Positions 1-5,751 of a DNA stretch of 8,333 nucleotides are shown piece by piece; position 1 is the stretch's first letter, and every line of letters begins with the position of its first letter. Under the pieces are notes generated by a model. The model was given only the letters and a program-made list of their open reading frames with translations, searched no databases and had not been told where the DNA came from. The stretch is from Terriglobia bacterium. Lineage in GTDB: Bacteria > Acidobacteriota > Terriglobia > UBA7540. Made by a program: the position numbers and the translations under genes. The stretch is from NCBI GenBank assembly GCA_030040455.1, contig JASHTR010000149.1, positions 1 through 8,333 of the forward strand. The letters run 5' to 3'.

Positions 1-570
1 ACCCAGCGTAAAGGTGAGAGCATTCAACGTTAAAGGGTCATAGCGTTCGGCTCCTTGCTTCAACAGGACGGTGTAATAGGCGAATGCCAATCGCCCAGCG
101 AGCAAAAGCATGTCTCCTGTCCAGCTGGTTCCGGTTGCTTTGGAAGGCTTGGCAATCGTCAGCACTGCAACGCCGCAGAAGGCGATGACCATGCCCAAAG
201 TTTTGACAGCGGTCAAAGACTCCATGTGCAGCGCGCAGGCAAGCGCCAGAACCACAACGGGTCCCAGCGCGACAATCAGGGCCGTGTGCGCCACCGAGGT
301 TTTGGCAAGCCCGCCCAGGTAAAAAACCTGATTCAGGGTTACGCCGTTCAGCCCGGCAAGCCCCATAAAGATCCACTCATGCCGCGTCAGATGAAAGCGG
401 GGCCAGCCACGCAATGCGATGAAAGCGAGCCAAAACCCAAGGTCTGCTCCCACCACGCGCAGCTCCGCCAGGGCCATCGGGGAAAAGCCACGCAGGGCAA
501 ACTTCCCCGCCACCGCGTTGGCAGCCCAGAAAAACGTGACCCAAAGCATGAGGACGTTCATGAAGCCCAT
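1..570 (-). CDS. EamA/DMT-family permease, C-terminal part beyond the left edge
   Basis: This is an inner-membrane permease of the drug/metabolite transporter superfamily, whose members move metabolites such as amino acids across the membrane. The frame is open from an ATG at 570 to base 1, giving 190 residues with no stop. Full-length members run to about 290-300 residues, so roughly the last third lies outside the window. Hydrophobic segments alternate with short loops. The first EamA repeat spans about residues 5-140 and includes 'AKTSVAHTALIVALGPVVVL' (89-108). A second repeat starts near 152 ('GDMLLLAGRLAFAYYTVLL'). The start is uncertain: no good Shine-Dalgarno sequence is visible, and in-frame ATGs also exist at 561 and 550. 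It lies 52 bp downstream of the racemase gene on the same strand, so co-transcription is plausible. Its substrate cannot be read from the sequence. Confidence 0.85.
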   Translation of the reverse strand, partial: MGFMNVLMLWVTFFWAANAVAGKFALRGFSPMALAELRVVGADLGFWLAFIALRGWPRFHLTRHEWIFMGLAGLNGVTLNQVFYLGGLAKTSVAHTALIVALGPVVVLALACALHMESLTAVKTLGMVIAFCGVAVLTIAKPSKATGTSWTGDMLLLAGRLAFAYYTVLLKQGAERYDPLTLNALTFTLG

Positions 571-622
571 GCCGCGGGCATGCTTATTTACTAAAAATGA
601 ATCAGGAGAGCTTCCCACCGGA

Positions 623-1732
623 CTATTGGAATCGTTCCTTTCGGACCGTGGCTTTCTCGATGCGGGGAAGATCGGGCGTGTAGCCCAGACCCGGGCTGCG
701 GGGGACAGGAATGACGCCGCACGGCGTCACCGCGACCTCCGGTTGGATGATATCCTCTTCCCAGTAACGGCGGCTCGCAGAAACGTCTCCGGGAAGCGTA
801 AAGCCGGGGAGGCTTGAAAGGGCGATGTTGTGGGCGCGGCCAATGCCGGATTCGAGCATTCCTCCACACCACACCGGCACGCCGGCTTGGCGGCACACGT
901 TGTGAACCTCGCGGGCCGACGTATAGCCGCCCACGCGGCCCAACTTGACGTTGACAATCCTGCACGCGCCAAGGCTGATCGCCTTTCGCGCGTCCTCCGC
1001 GCTGTGAATGGATTCGTCCAGACAGATGGGAGTTGAGAGGTCTTTTTGCAGGCAAGCGTGATCCACCATGTCGTCCCATCCCAGCGGCTGCTCCACCATC
1101 ATCAGGCCGAAGTGGTCCAAAAGCTTGAGGCGGGGCAAGTCCGCGAGCGTATAGGCCGAGTTGGCATCCGCCATCAGCTTGATCGATGGAAACCGCGAGC
1201 GAACGCGTTCCAGAACCTCAATATCCCATCCCGGCTTGATCTTCACCTTGATACGCTGATAGCCAGCCTCAGTTTCGCGAGCGATTTTCTCCAGCAGGTC
1301 TTCCACACGCTCCTGGATACCAATTGAAACTCCGCAAGGGATCTCATCGAGCGTGCCTCCCAAGAGCGTGGCAACCGAAATCCCCTTGGCCTGGGCCTCG
1401 ATATCCCACAGGGCGTTTTCGAGAGCTGCTTTCGCCATGGGGTGGCCCCGCACGGGGCGGAAGCGCGAGGCGAGATCCGAAGGGGTCAGCCAGGGCCGTT
1501 CAAGCGCCCAGGGAATGAGGAAGTCGCGCAAGATGTGCCATGCGGTTTCCGGTGTCTCGTAACTGTAAAACGGATTTTCGCCGCAGGTCACCTCACCCCA
1601 GCCAGTGAGACCTTCAGCGTCAGCGCGCACCAGCACGATGCGGCGAGTGGTGGTGCGGCCAAAGCTGGTCTCAAAAAAGTGAACCAGAGGCATACGGAGC
1701 TCAAGGAGTTCTATGCTTGAAAGCTTCATCAT
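623..1732 (-). CDS. menC: Enolase-superfamily o-succinylbenzoate synthase / N-succinylamino acid racemase (MenC/NSAR type)
   Basis: A 369-residue cytosolic enzyme of the muconate-lactonizing subgroup of the enolase superfamily. Related proteins dehydrate SHCHC to o-succinylbenzoate in menaquinone synthesis, racemise N-succinylamino acids, or do both. The N-terminal capping domain covers about residues 1-125 and the (beta/alpha) barrel about 130-350. The catalytic set is complete: a KxK pair K162/K164 ('IKVKIKPGWD'), metal ligands D189 ('MADANSAY'), E214 ('VEQPL') and D239 ('CLDES'), and the opposing base K263 ('NVKLGRVGG'). From memory, D189, E214, D239 and K263 carry the same numbers as in the Amycolatopsis racemase. 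The barrel end 'CGGMLESGIGRAHN' and 'LPGFTLPGDVSAS' is typical of NSAR/OSBS. Start codons ATG-ATG lie at 1732 and 1729, with only a weak ribosome site. It follows the Crp/Fnr gene by 42 bp. No other men gene, succinyltransferase or desuccinylase is visible, so synthase versus racemase is undecided. Confidence 0.9.
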   Translation of the reverse strand: MMKLSSIELLELRMPLVHFFETSFGRTTTRRIVLVRADAEGLTGWGEVTCGENPFYSYETPETAWHILRDFLIPWALERPWLTPSDLASRFRPVRGHPMAKAALENALWDIEAQAKGISVATLLGGTLDEIPCGVSIGIQERVEDLLEKIARETEAGYQRIKVKIKPGWDIEVLERVRSRFPSIKLMADANSAYTLADLPRLKLLDHFGLMMVEQPLGWDDMVDHACLQKDLSTPICLDESIHSAEDARKAISLGACRIVNVKLGRVGGYTSAREVHNVCRQAGVPVWCGGMLESGIGRAHNIALSSLPGFTLPGDVSASRRYWEEDIIQPEVAVTPCGVIPVPRSPGLGYTPDLPRIEKATVRKERFQ

Positions 1733-1774
1733 CTGACCCGCGAAAGGCCACTGCGAGAAAAATGCTCGCCCGGC

Positions 1775-2524
1775 CTACCCTTTCACGATCGAAGCCACCG
1801 CTCTTTCTCTTTCGGAGGGGACAGCGCGCTTGGAGCCAGCAGCCTGCGCCTCCAACTCGGCCATATCCAGCACGATCACCTTTCGCAGCTCCAGGCGCAG
1901 GATGCCTCGATCGACAAACCGGCGCAGGTTGCGCGAAACCAGGTCCCGCACGGTCCCAATTTCCGCCGCAATCTCCTGGTTGGTCTCCTGGAGAGGAAAC
2001 TCGATGCCGCGCCGCGCCCGTACCCCTTCGGTGAGCGCGCGGTCGCGTAGAAAGCGCGCCAGGCGATGACTCACTTCTTTCAGCGATAGTTCTTCAACCA
2101 GGGTGGTTAAGTAGCGGAATCGCCGCGCCAGCGTCCGGATCACGGCGAAAGCGACTTCAGAGTTCCGGCGGCATAAATCCAGGAACTCGCGCTTCGGCAA
2201 AAACAGCAGCGTCGAGTCCTCCATCGCCGCGGCGGAAGCCGGAAAATTCCCGCCGTCAAATAGGGGCAACTCCGCCACCGTCGAGCCGGCACGGTCGATC
2301 CCCAACACCTGCTCGCGCCCGCTTTCCGCCATCTTGAAAACCTTGATCGCGCCCGATTGGACAACGAAAAGCCCTTCGCAGGCTTCGCCTTCGCTGAAAA
2401 GGATTTCGTCTTTGGCGAGCCGCCTCACCGCGCAGTGGCTTGAAAGTGCCGCAAGCTCGCCTGCGGGCAATGCCGCAAGGAAGGCGACCCGCCGTAAGGT
2501 GTCTACAGAATCGAGCAACGCCAT
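1775..2524 (-). CDS. Crp/Fnr-family transcriptional regulator
   Basis: A 249-residue DNA-binding regulator. An N-terminal cyclic-nucleotide-binding-type beta-roll covers about residues 12-125 ('LFSEGEACEGLFVVQSGAIK', 42-61). A dimerisation helix follows at about 125-150, and a Crp-type winged helix at about 150-225. The DNA-reading helix is in 'TNQEIAAEIGTVRDLVSRNL' (181-200). In cAMP-binding proteins the phosphate-binding segment reads roughly GELAL...R(S/T)A. Here it is 'VAELPLFDGGNFPASAAA' (83-100), with no Arg-Ser/Thr pair, so cAMP binding is doubtful. The N-terminal four-cysteine iron-sulfur pattern of Fnr is also absent; only scattered C31, C49 and C118 are seen. The effector is unknown. 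The tail after about residue 225 is short, charged and probably disordered. ATG at 2524 is preceded by a modest 'AGGATGAG' ribosome site. The gene lies upstream of the racemase and permease genes on the same strand and may control them. Confidence 0.92.
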   Translation of the reverse strand: MALLDSVDTLRRVAFLAALPAGELAALSSHCAVRRLAKDEILFSEGEACEGLFVVQSGAIKVFKMAESGREQVLGIDRAGSTVAELPLFDGGNFPASAAAMEDSTLLFLPKREFLDLCRRNSEVAFAVIRTLARRFRYLTTLVEELSLKEVSHRLARFLRDRALTEGVRARRGIEFPLQETNQEIAAEIGTVRDLVSRNLRRFVDRGILRLELRKVIVLDMAELEAQAAGSKRAVPSERERAVASIVKG

Positions 2525-2561
2525 AGACTCATCCTAAGGCCTGACGGGCGCGAGCCACAAG

Positions 2562-2588
2562 CCTCGGCGGACTTATGGTAGTCCGAGG
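2562..2588 (-). other. Hairpin between rlpA and the Crp/Fnr gene
   Basis: The leftward transcript can fold CCTCGG/CCGAGG arms plus an inner ACT/AGT pair around a 6-nt loop, with a 3-nt CCG bulge. An alternative is a clean 6-bp CGGACT/AGTCCG stem at 2568-2585. The hairpin begins about 12 nt after the rlpA stop codon and ends 37 bp before the Crp/Fnr start. No T-rich tract follows it, so it is not a convincing intrinsic terminator. It may instead be an mRNA-end-protecting or attenuating structure. Confidence 0.35.
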
Positions 2589-2600
2589 TATGGGCACGAT

Positions 2601-3065
2601 TTAATTCATGGCGTACAGGCAGGCACCTGGGCAGGCAAGGCGGTAACGCGAATCCCGGGGCCGGCGGAGAACTTCGATGTGGACCCAGGCTTTCCCGCTC
2701 TTCATAAAACCCAGTCGATTCGCGGCTGCCCGTGAGACGTCCAGAAGACGTCCCGGGATGAAGGGTCCGCGATCGTTGATGCGGAGGACAAGTGAACGAT
2801 GGTTTCTAAGGTTGGTGACTTTGATTTTTGTGCCCAAGGGAAGATTCGGATGAGCGGCGGTCATCGCGTCCATATTGAAGGTTTCACCGCTGGCAGTCAG
2901 GCTGCCTTGGCTTTCTTCGCCGTACCAGCTCGCCAGCCCGTCGCTTAATCCCGTGGGTCCCAGTTTTCGCGCGCAAATAGGGACAAAAGTGTGCTGACCC
3001 GCACGCGAAGGAGGTGATATGGCAACGAATGCCGCCACCCCAAGTCCAACAACGACCTTTAACAT
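2601..3065 (-). CDS. rlpA: RlpA-like double-psi beta-barrel protein, secreted, no SPOR domain
   Basis: A 154-residue exported protein of the RlpA family. Characterised members are lytic transglycosylases that cut peptidoglycan strands lacking stem peptides. A signal peptide covers about residues 1-22 (hydrophobic 'VVVGLGVAAFVAI', then 'PPSRAG'). There is no lipobox cysteine, so it is probably periplasmic rather than a lipoprotein. The double-psi barrel runs from 'GLASWYGEESQG' (43-54) through 'TAAHPNLPLGTKIKVTN' to 'VLRINDRGPF' and 'LDVSRAAANRLG'. H72 and D98 sit where the key His and Asp of Pseudomonas RlpA are found. The C-terminal SPOR domain of many RlpAs is absent. C31 plus a C145/C149 pair could form a disulfide. 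The ATG at 3065 has a clear GGAGG ribosome site. It is monocistronic or read together with the downstream Crp/Fnr gene, 76 bp away. Confidence 0.9.
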   Translation of the reverse strand: MLKVVVGLGVAAFVAISPPSRAGQHTFVPICARKLGPTGLSDGLASWYGEESQGSLTASGETFNMDAMTAAHPNLPLGTKIKVTNLRNHRSLVLRINDRGPFIPGRLLDVSRAAANRLGFMKSGKAWVHIEVLRRPRDSRYRLACPGACLYAMN

Positions 3066-3069
3066 TCAA

Positions 3070-3074
3070 CCTCC
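3070..3074 (-). promoter_or_regulatory. Ribosome binding site of rlpA
   Basis: The minus strand reads TGGAGGTTGA just before the ATG at 3065. The GGAGG core is 4 nt from the start codon and supports this start. Confidence 0.7.
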
Positions 3075-3147
3075 ACAATGAACTATCATTACTCCCGCCT
3101 TAACATAAGAAATCGCGCTCAACTCTCCGGTGAATTATCTTGTCAAG

Positions 3148-3189
3148 GGGTAGTAACTCCTATATTACCCTATTTTGTATTTTTTTCAA
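3148..3189 (-). promoter_or_regulatory. Candidate rlpA promoter with an overlapping inverted repeat
   Basis: On the minus strand TTGAAA (3189-3184), a 16-nt spacer and TAATAT (3167-3162) resemble a sigma-70 promoter, matching 5/6 and 4/6 of the consensus. It would give a leader of about 90 nt before rlpA. An imperfect inverted repeat, GGGTAGTA / TATTACCC (3148-3155 and 3163-3170, one mismatch), spans the -10 box and the predicted start and could be an operator. A second -35-like TTGACA lies at 3146-3141, but no good -10 box follows at the right spacing. The block sits in AT-rich sequence just after the aldolase stop codon. Confidence 0.35.
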
Positions 3190-3208
3190 CCGCAAAATTT
3201 CAGCGCAG

Positions 3209-4192
3209 TCAGAATGCCTCAGAAGCTGTCGAGATTTCGGGACAGACCTGCTGAAGTCTCCGAGCGGCATCCGCCAGCAGGGGCCTATCCCACGCTTCAC
3301 GACGAGGGGCGCGCGGATGCGGCTCGTCGCTGTCAAGCCCTCCGGTGATCTTTAGAAAGATCGCCGCCGCGTGCTTGTAGGCAGGAACGGGGTCGCGGAA
3401 TGCCACCCACCCGAGATACTGGATTGCGTCCCGCAACTCCAGGTAACCGGGATCTCCTTCTGCCCAGGCCCGATCGCGCGCCCGGAAGGCTTCGGGGGCA
3501 AAGGTGGAAAGACCCAGAAGATAATCGCATCCGTATTCGATCATGTCTGCCGCAAGGTCGTTGCCAGAATAAATGGCGAATTCCGGGCGGGCGAGATCGC
3601 GCAGGCGGACCCGCTCAAGCTCAGTGAGGCGATCGAGCGACGAGTGCTTGAGTCCGAGGCACTGGGGCATATCCATGAGCGCGCGAAGGACCGGCTCGGA
3701 AAACATCATTCCGTTGGGATTAAACATCGAGCCCAGCTCAAAGGCCAGAAATTTGCCCGCTGCACGCGCGATTTTGCTGAAAAAGCCGATTAATCCCCGG
3801 TCACTGAGGGTTGCCGTGTAACCGGAAGGGAAGATAATCGGCACTCCGCCGGCTTCCCGAATTAACACGCACTCCCGCGCGTAGCCCGCCACGCCCGCCT
3901 CCTTGCCTTTTGCCGGCAACGCTCCGGCAATGAATTCTCCCCGGTTGCGCGTGATCCCGGCAGTCCATTTCAGGATGCGCAGCTTTTCCGCCGGTGTGAG
4001 CAAGTCGGCATAGCCGGTGTCCATGTTTACTGCCACGCGAAGCCCGGCGCTGAGCGTACGCTCCACGTGATGGTGAAAGCCGACCTCATCCATCCGGCCA
4101 TCCCGTCGGTAGGGCAGAAGGACGGCGCTGACGCCGGCCACCTTGCGTCGCGGCTTCGACATCCGTTGAACGTCTTCCAAGGTCAATGTCAT
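3209..4192 (-). CDS. DapA/NanA-family class I aldolase or dehydratase of unknown substrate
   Basis: A 327-residue (beta/alpha)8-barrel enzyme of the dihydrodipicolinate synthase / N-acetylneuraminate lyase family, which works through a Schiff base with a 2-oxo acid. The Schiff-base lysine is K182 in 'CLGLKHSSLD'. Other family landmarks are 'GVSAVLLPYRRDGRMDEVGF' near the start, 'GVPIIFPSGY' (116-125) and 'FAIYSGND' (205-212). Two signature sites are changed. GTTGE is replaced by 'MDTGYAD' (57-63). The YNxPxxTG segment, which carries the proton-relay tyrosine, is replaced by 'FELGSMFNPNGM' (151-162) with no tyrosine. It is therefore unlikely to be the lysine-pathway DapA. The N-terminus has about 15 extra residues. 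ATG at 4192 lies 6 bp after the stop of the flavin oxidoreductase gene, so the two are surely co-transcribed and probably translationally coupled. Related enzymes cleave or dehydrate sugar acids, sialic acid or hydroxyproline-derived keto acids. Confidence 0.85.
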   Translation of the reverse strand: MTLTLEDVQRMSKPRRKVAGVSAVLLPYRRDGRMDEVGFHHHVERTLSAGLRVAVNMDTGYADLLTPAEKLRILKWTAGITRNRGEFIAGALPAKGKEAGVAGYARECVLIREAGGVPIIFPSGYTATLSDRGLIGFFSKIARAAGKFLAFELGSMFNPNGMMFSEPVLRALMDMPQCLGLKHSSLDRLTELERVRLRDLARPEFAIYSGNDLAADMIEYGCDYLLGLSTFAPEAFRARDRAWAEGDPGYLELRDAIQYLGWVAFRDPVPAYKHAAAIFLKITGGLDSDEPHPRAPRREAWDRPLLADAARRLQQVCPEISTASEAF

Positions 4193-4198
4193 GGCATG

Positions 4199-5680
4199 TT
4201 ACGCCTTTTCCCGGACCTCTGCTGGCCCCAGCGTTAGCCTCGCTTTGAGGGCTTTGAGCTCCTGCGCCTCGGGCCGGGCTTTGTAGAAGGGATCAAGCGG
4301 ATAGCAACCAGAAATCAAGCCATTGCGAGGCCCGTTTGTGCAGTCGCTGAACGTCCGGCAGATTCGCTTGTGATCGAGCCGTCCCTTGGTCAGCACGTCG
4401 GCTGGAAGCTCAGGATACGAAAGCATCATGCGGCCAAGCCCCACGAAGTCCGTCCACCCTTCGCGCACCGCAGCTTGCCCAATATGCGGCAGAAAATTCT
4501 GAAAATAGGTCCAGCCAGTGGAGACGATTACCGCGCCCGCAGCGCTCGCTTTCAACTCGCGCGCTGCAGAGATTAGCCGCGCAGCTCCCGCAAGCGGGTC
4601 CTCCGGCGGCAGGTAGCCGTCGCAAGGTGGGAAGAGCGCCGGCCGCGAGAGGTGAGGAGCATAGTAAGGACTGCTGGCGGTGACATTGACAAGATGGACG
4701 CCGCGGGCGGCCAGCATCTCGAGCAAGGCGGCAGCTTCGCTAAGATCGGGATGAGTGGGCCTCGAGCTTTCCACGCCAAATCCCCAGGTGTAAGGGCGGA
4801 AGCCTTCCACCGCAAATCCCTGCCCCGTTTCCGCGTCCTTGGCGAAAGGAATCGAGTCGTAAACGCTGAGGCGAACCCCGATCTCAAGACCCGGCGCCTG
4901 GTCGCGCACCGCTCGAATCAACTCGCAAAGGAAACGCGCGCGGTTTTCGAAGCTTCCGCCATACGGGCCGGGCCGATGGAAAGCACTCAAAAATTCATGT
5001 CCAAGATACCCGTGGCAATGCTTCAGATCGACAAAATCGAAGCCTACGTCTTGCGCGAGCCGCGCCGCTCTTCCAAACGCCGCAACGATGCGCTCGATTC
5101 CCGCATCGGACACGGGCTCATGGCGCTCGGCCATGTGAAATTTCCTGTCGAGAATCGGATGCCGGTATGCAACCACGGGTTCCAGCAGATCCTTCTGGCG
5201 AGGTCTCGAGAAGCGACCCGAATGCGTGAGTTGAAGTCCAAAGACGAGATCGTCCGTGGTTCCGAAAAGCTCATGATGCGCCTCGATCACCTCGCGGCGA
5301 AGTGCTTCAAACCCGGCAGCCGTCCGCTCATTGAGCAGTAATTGATGGGGGTTGGCGCGAGCCTCCGGCAACACCGCGATGGCCTCGCCACCCCAGATGA
5401 ACTTGGCTCCGCTTCGGGCAAAGCCCAGCCATCGTCGGCGGGTAAGGTGGGAAGGGCGGCCGTCCGCTTCTCCGTCCCATCCCTCCATCGGCTGAACGGC
5501 AAAGCGGTTGCCCACACGCCGCCGTCCGCCATGCCATGGAATTTCAATGGGCTGCGCGAGAGGCGAAGCCGCGCCGGTCAATATCCCTTCATCGACCGGA
5601 ACGCACCAGCCGAGGCTCGAAAGATGCTCTTCAAGCGCATGAGAACTGCGGAAACTTGCCACCCGCGGGTAATTGCCCAT
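4199..5680 (-). CDS. NADH:flavin oxidoreductase, old yellow enzyme family
   Basis: A 493-residue FMN barrel enzyme of the old yellow enzyme family, which usually reduces activated C=C bonds or demethylates N-methyl compounds. A 45-residue N-terminal extension ('YPRVASFRSSHALEEHL') precedes the barrel. FMN and barrel motifs are 'NRFAVQPMEGWDG' (58-70), 'GLQLTHSGRFSRP' (148-160), 'DLKHCHGYLGHEFLS' (218-232), 'GPYGGSFENRARF' (238-250) and 'GVRLSVYDSIPF' (268-279). It ends soon after 'VGLGRMMLSYPELPADV', so the FAD/NAD half of dienoyl-CoA reductases is absent. Catalytic Tyr225 is present, but the position of OYE1 His191 is Lys220 and that of Asn194 is His223. The C-terminus has C441, C447 and C459, an incomplete version of the four-cysteine 4Fe-4S pattern. 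ATG at 5680 is the only plausible start, because an in-frame TAG lies 12 bp upstream. No ribosome site is seen at the usual distance. It heads an operon with the aldolase. Confidence 0.88.
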   Translation of the reverse strand: MGNYPRVASFRSSHALEEHLSSLGWCVPVDEGILTGAASPLAQPIEIPWHGGRRRVGNRFAVQPMEGWDGEADGRPSHLTRRRWLGFARSGAKFIWGGEAIAVLPEARANPHQLLLNERTAAGFEALRREVIEAHHELFGTTDDLVFGLQLTHSGRFSRPRQKDLLEPVVAYRHPILDRKFHMAERHEPVSDAGIERIVAAFGRAARLAQDVGFDFVDLKHCHGYLGHEFLSAFHRPGPYGGSFENRARFLCELIRAVRDQAPGLEIGVRLSVYDSIPFAKDAETGQGFAVEGFRPYTWGFGVESSRPTHPDLSEAAALLEMLAARGVHLVNVTASSPYYAPHLSRPALFPPCDGYLPPEDPLAGAARLISAARELKASAAGAVIVSTGWTYFQNFLPHIGQAAVREGWTDFVGLGRMMLSYPELPADVLTKGRLDHKRICRTFSDCTNGPRNGLISGCYPLDPFYKARPEAQELKALKARLTLGPAEVREKA

Positions 5681-5699
5681 TCTGGAGTGAGACTAACAT
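5631..5699 (-). other. Possible 22-residue leader ORF overlapping the start of the flavin oxidoreductase gene
   Basis: An AAGGAGGGG ribosome-like site (minus strand, 5714-5706) lies at good spacing before an ATG at 5699. That ATG opens a frame of 22 codons (starting MLVSLQNGQ, ending FPQFSCA) that closes at 5631. It overlaps the first 50 bases of the oxidoreductase gene in another frame, while that gene's own ATG has no ribosome site. It could deliver ribosomes to the gene, or be a chance ORF near a purine-rich run. If the transcript starts at about 5683, as the promoter call suggests, this ORF would not be on the mRNA. Confidence 0.2.
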
Positions 5700-5751
5700 C
5701 TCCACCCCTCCTTGTAAACCGCGCTCCATTTCAGATACACTCGCCGTTCGC
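5681..5751. promoter_or_regulatory. Divergent promoter region between the oxidoreductase operon and the MFS gene
   Basis: Only 71 bp separate the two divergent start codons. Rightward: TTGTAA (5712-5717), 18-nt spacer, TACACT (5736-5741). Leftward: TTTACA (5718-5713), 17-nt spacer, TAGTCT (5695-5690). The two -35 boxes occupy the same bases on opposite strands. Both predicted transcript starts fall within a few nt of the start codons, and neither start has a Shine-Dalgarno site at normal distance, so leaderless mRNAs are possible. An inverted repeat TGGAG-N12-CTCCA (5683-5704) covers the leftward -10 box and could be an operator. The boxes match consensus only partly. Confidence 0.4.

Noticed and set aside
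55..594. 179-residue rightward ORF opposite the EamA permease
   Set aside because: It is antisense to a clear membrane-protein frame. Its low-complexity composition resembles nothing known.
3371..3793. 140-residue rightward ORF inside the aldolase gene
   Set aside because: It is a shadow of the aldolase frame, which carries the Schiff-base lysine motif.
3209..4192. Calling this gene lysine-pathway dapA
   Set aside because: The GTTGE motif and the proton-relay Tyr are missing, and the neighbours are an oxidoreductase and an importer, not lysine genes.
4652..5341. 229-residue rightward ORF inside the oxidoreductase gene
   Set aside because: It is antisense to strongly conserved OYE motifs and has no ribosome site or recognisable domain.
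5536..5751. N-terminal extension of the MFS gene to an upstream ATG, giving 486 residues
   Set aside because: The extra 72 residues are polar and proline-rich, lie inside the 5' end of the divergent oxidoreductase gene, and would precede a normal TM1. The ATG at 5752 gives the family's usual length.
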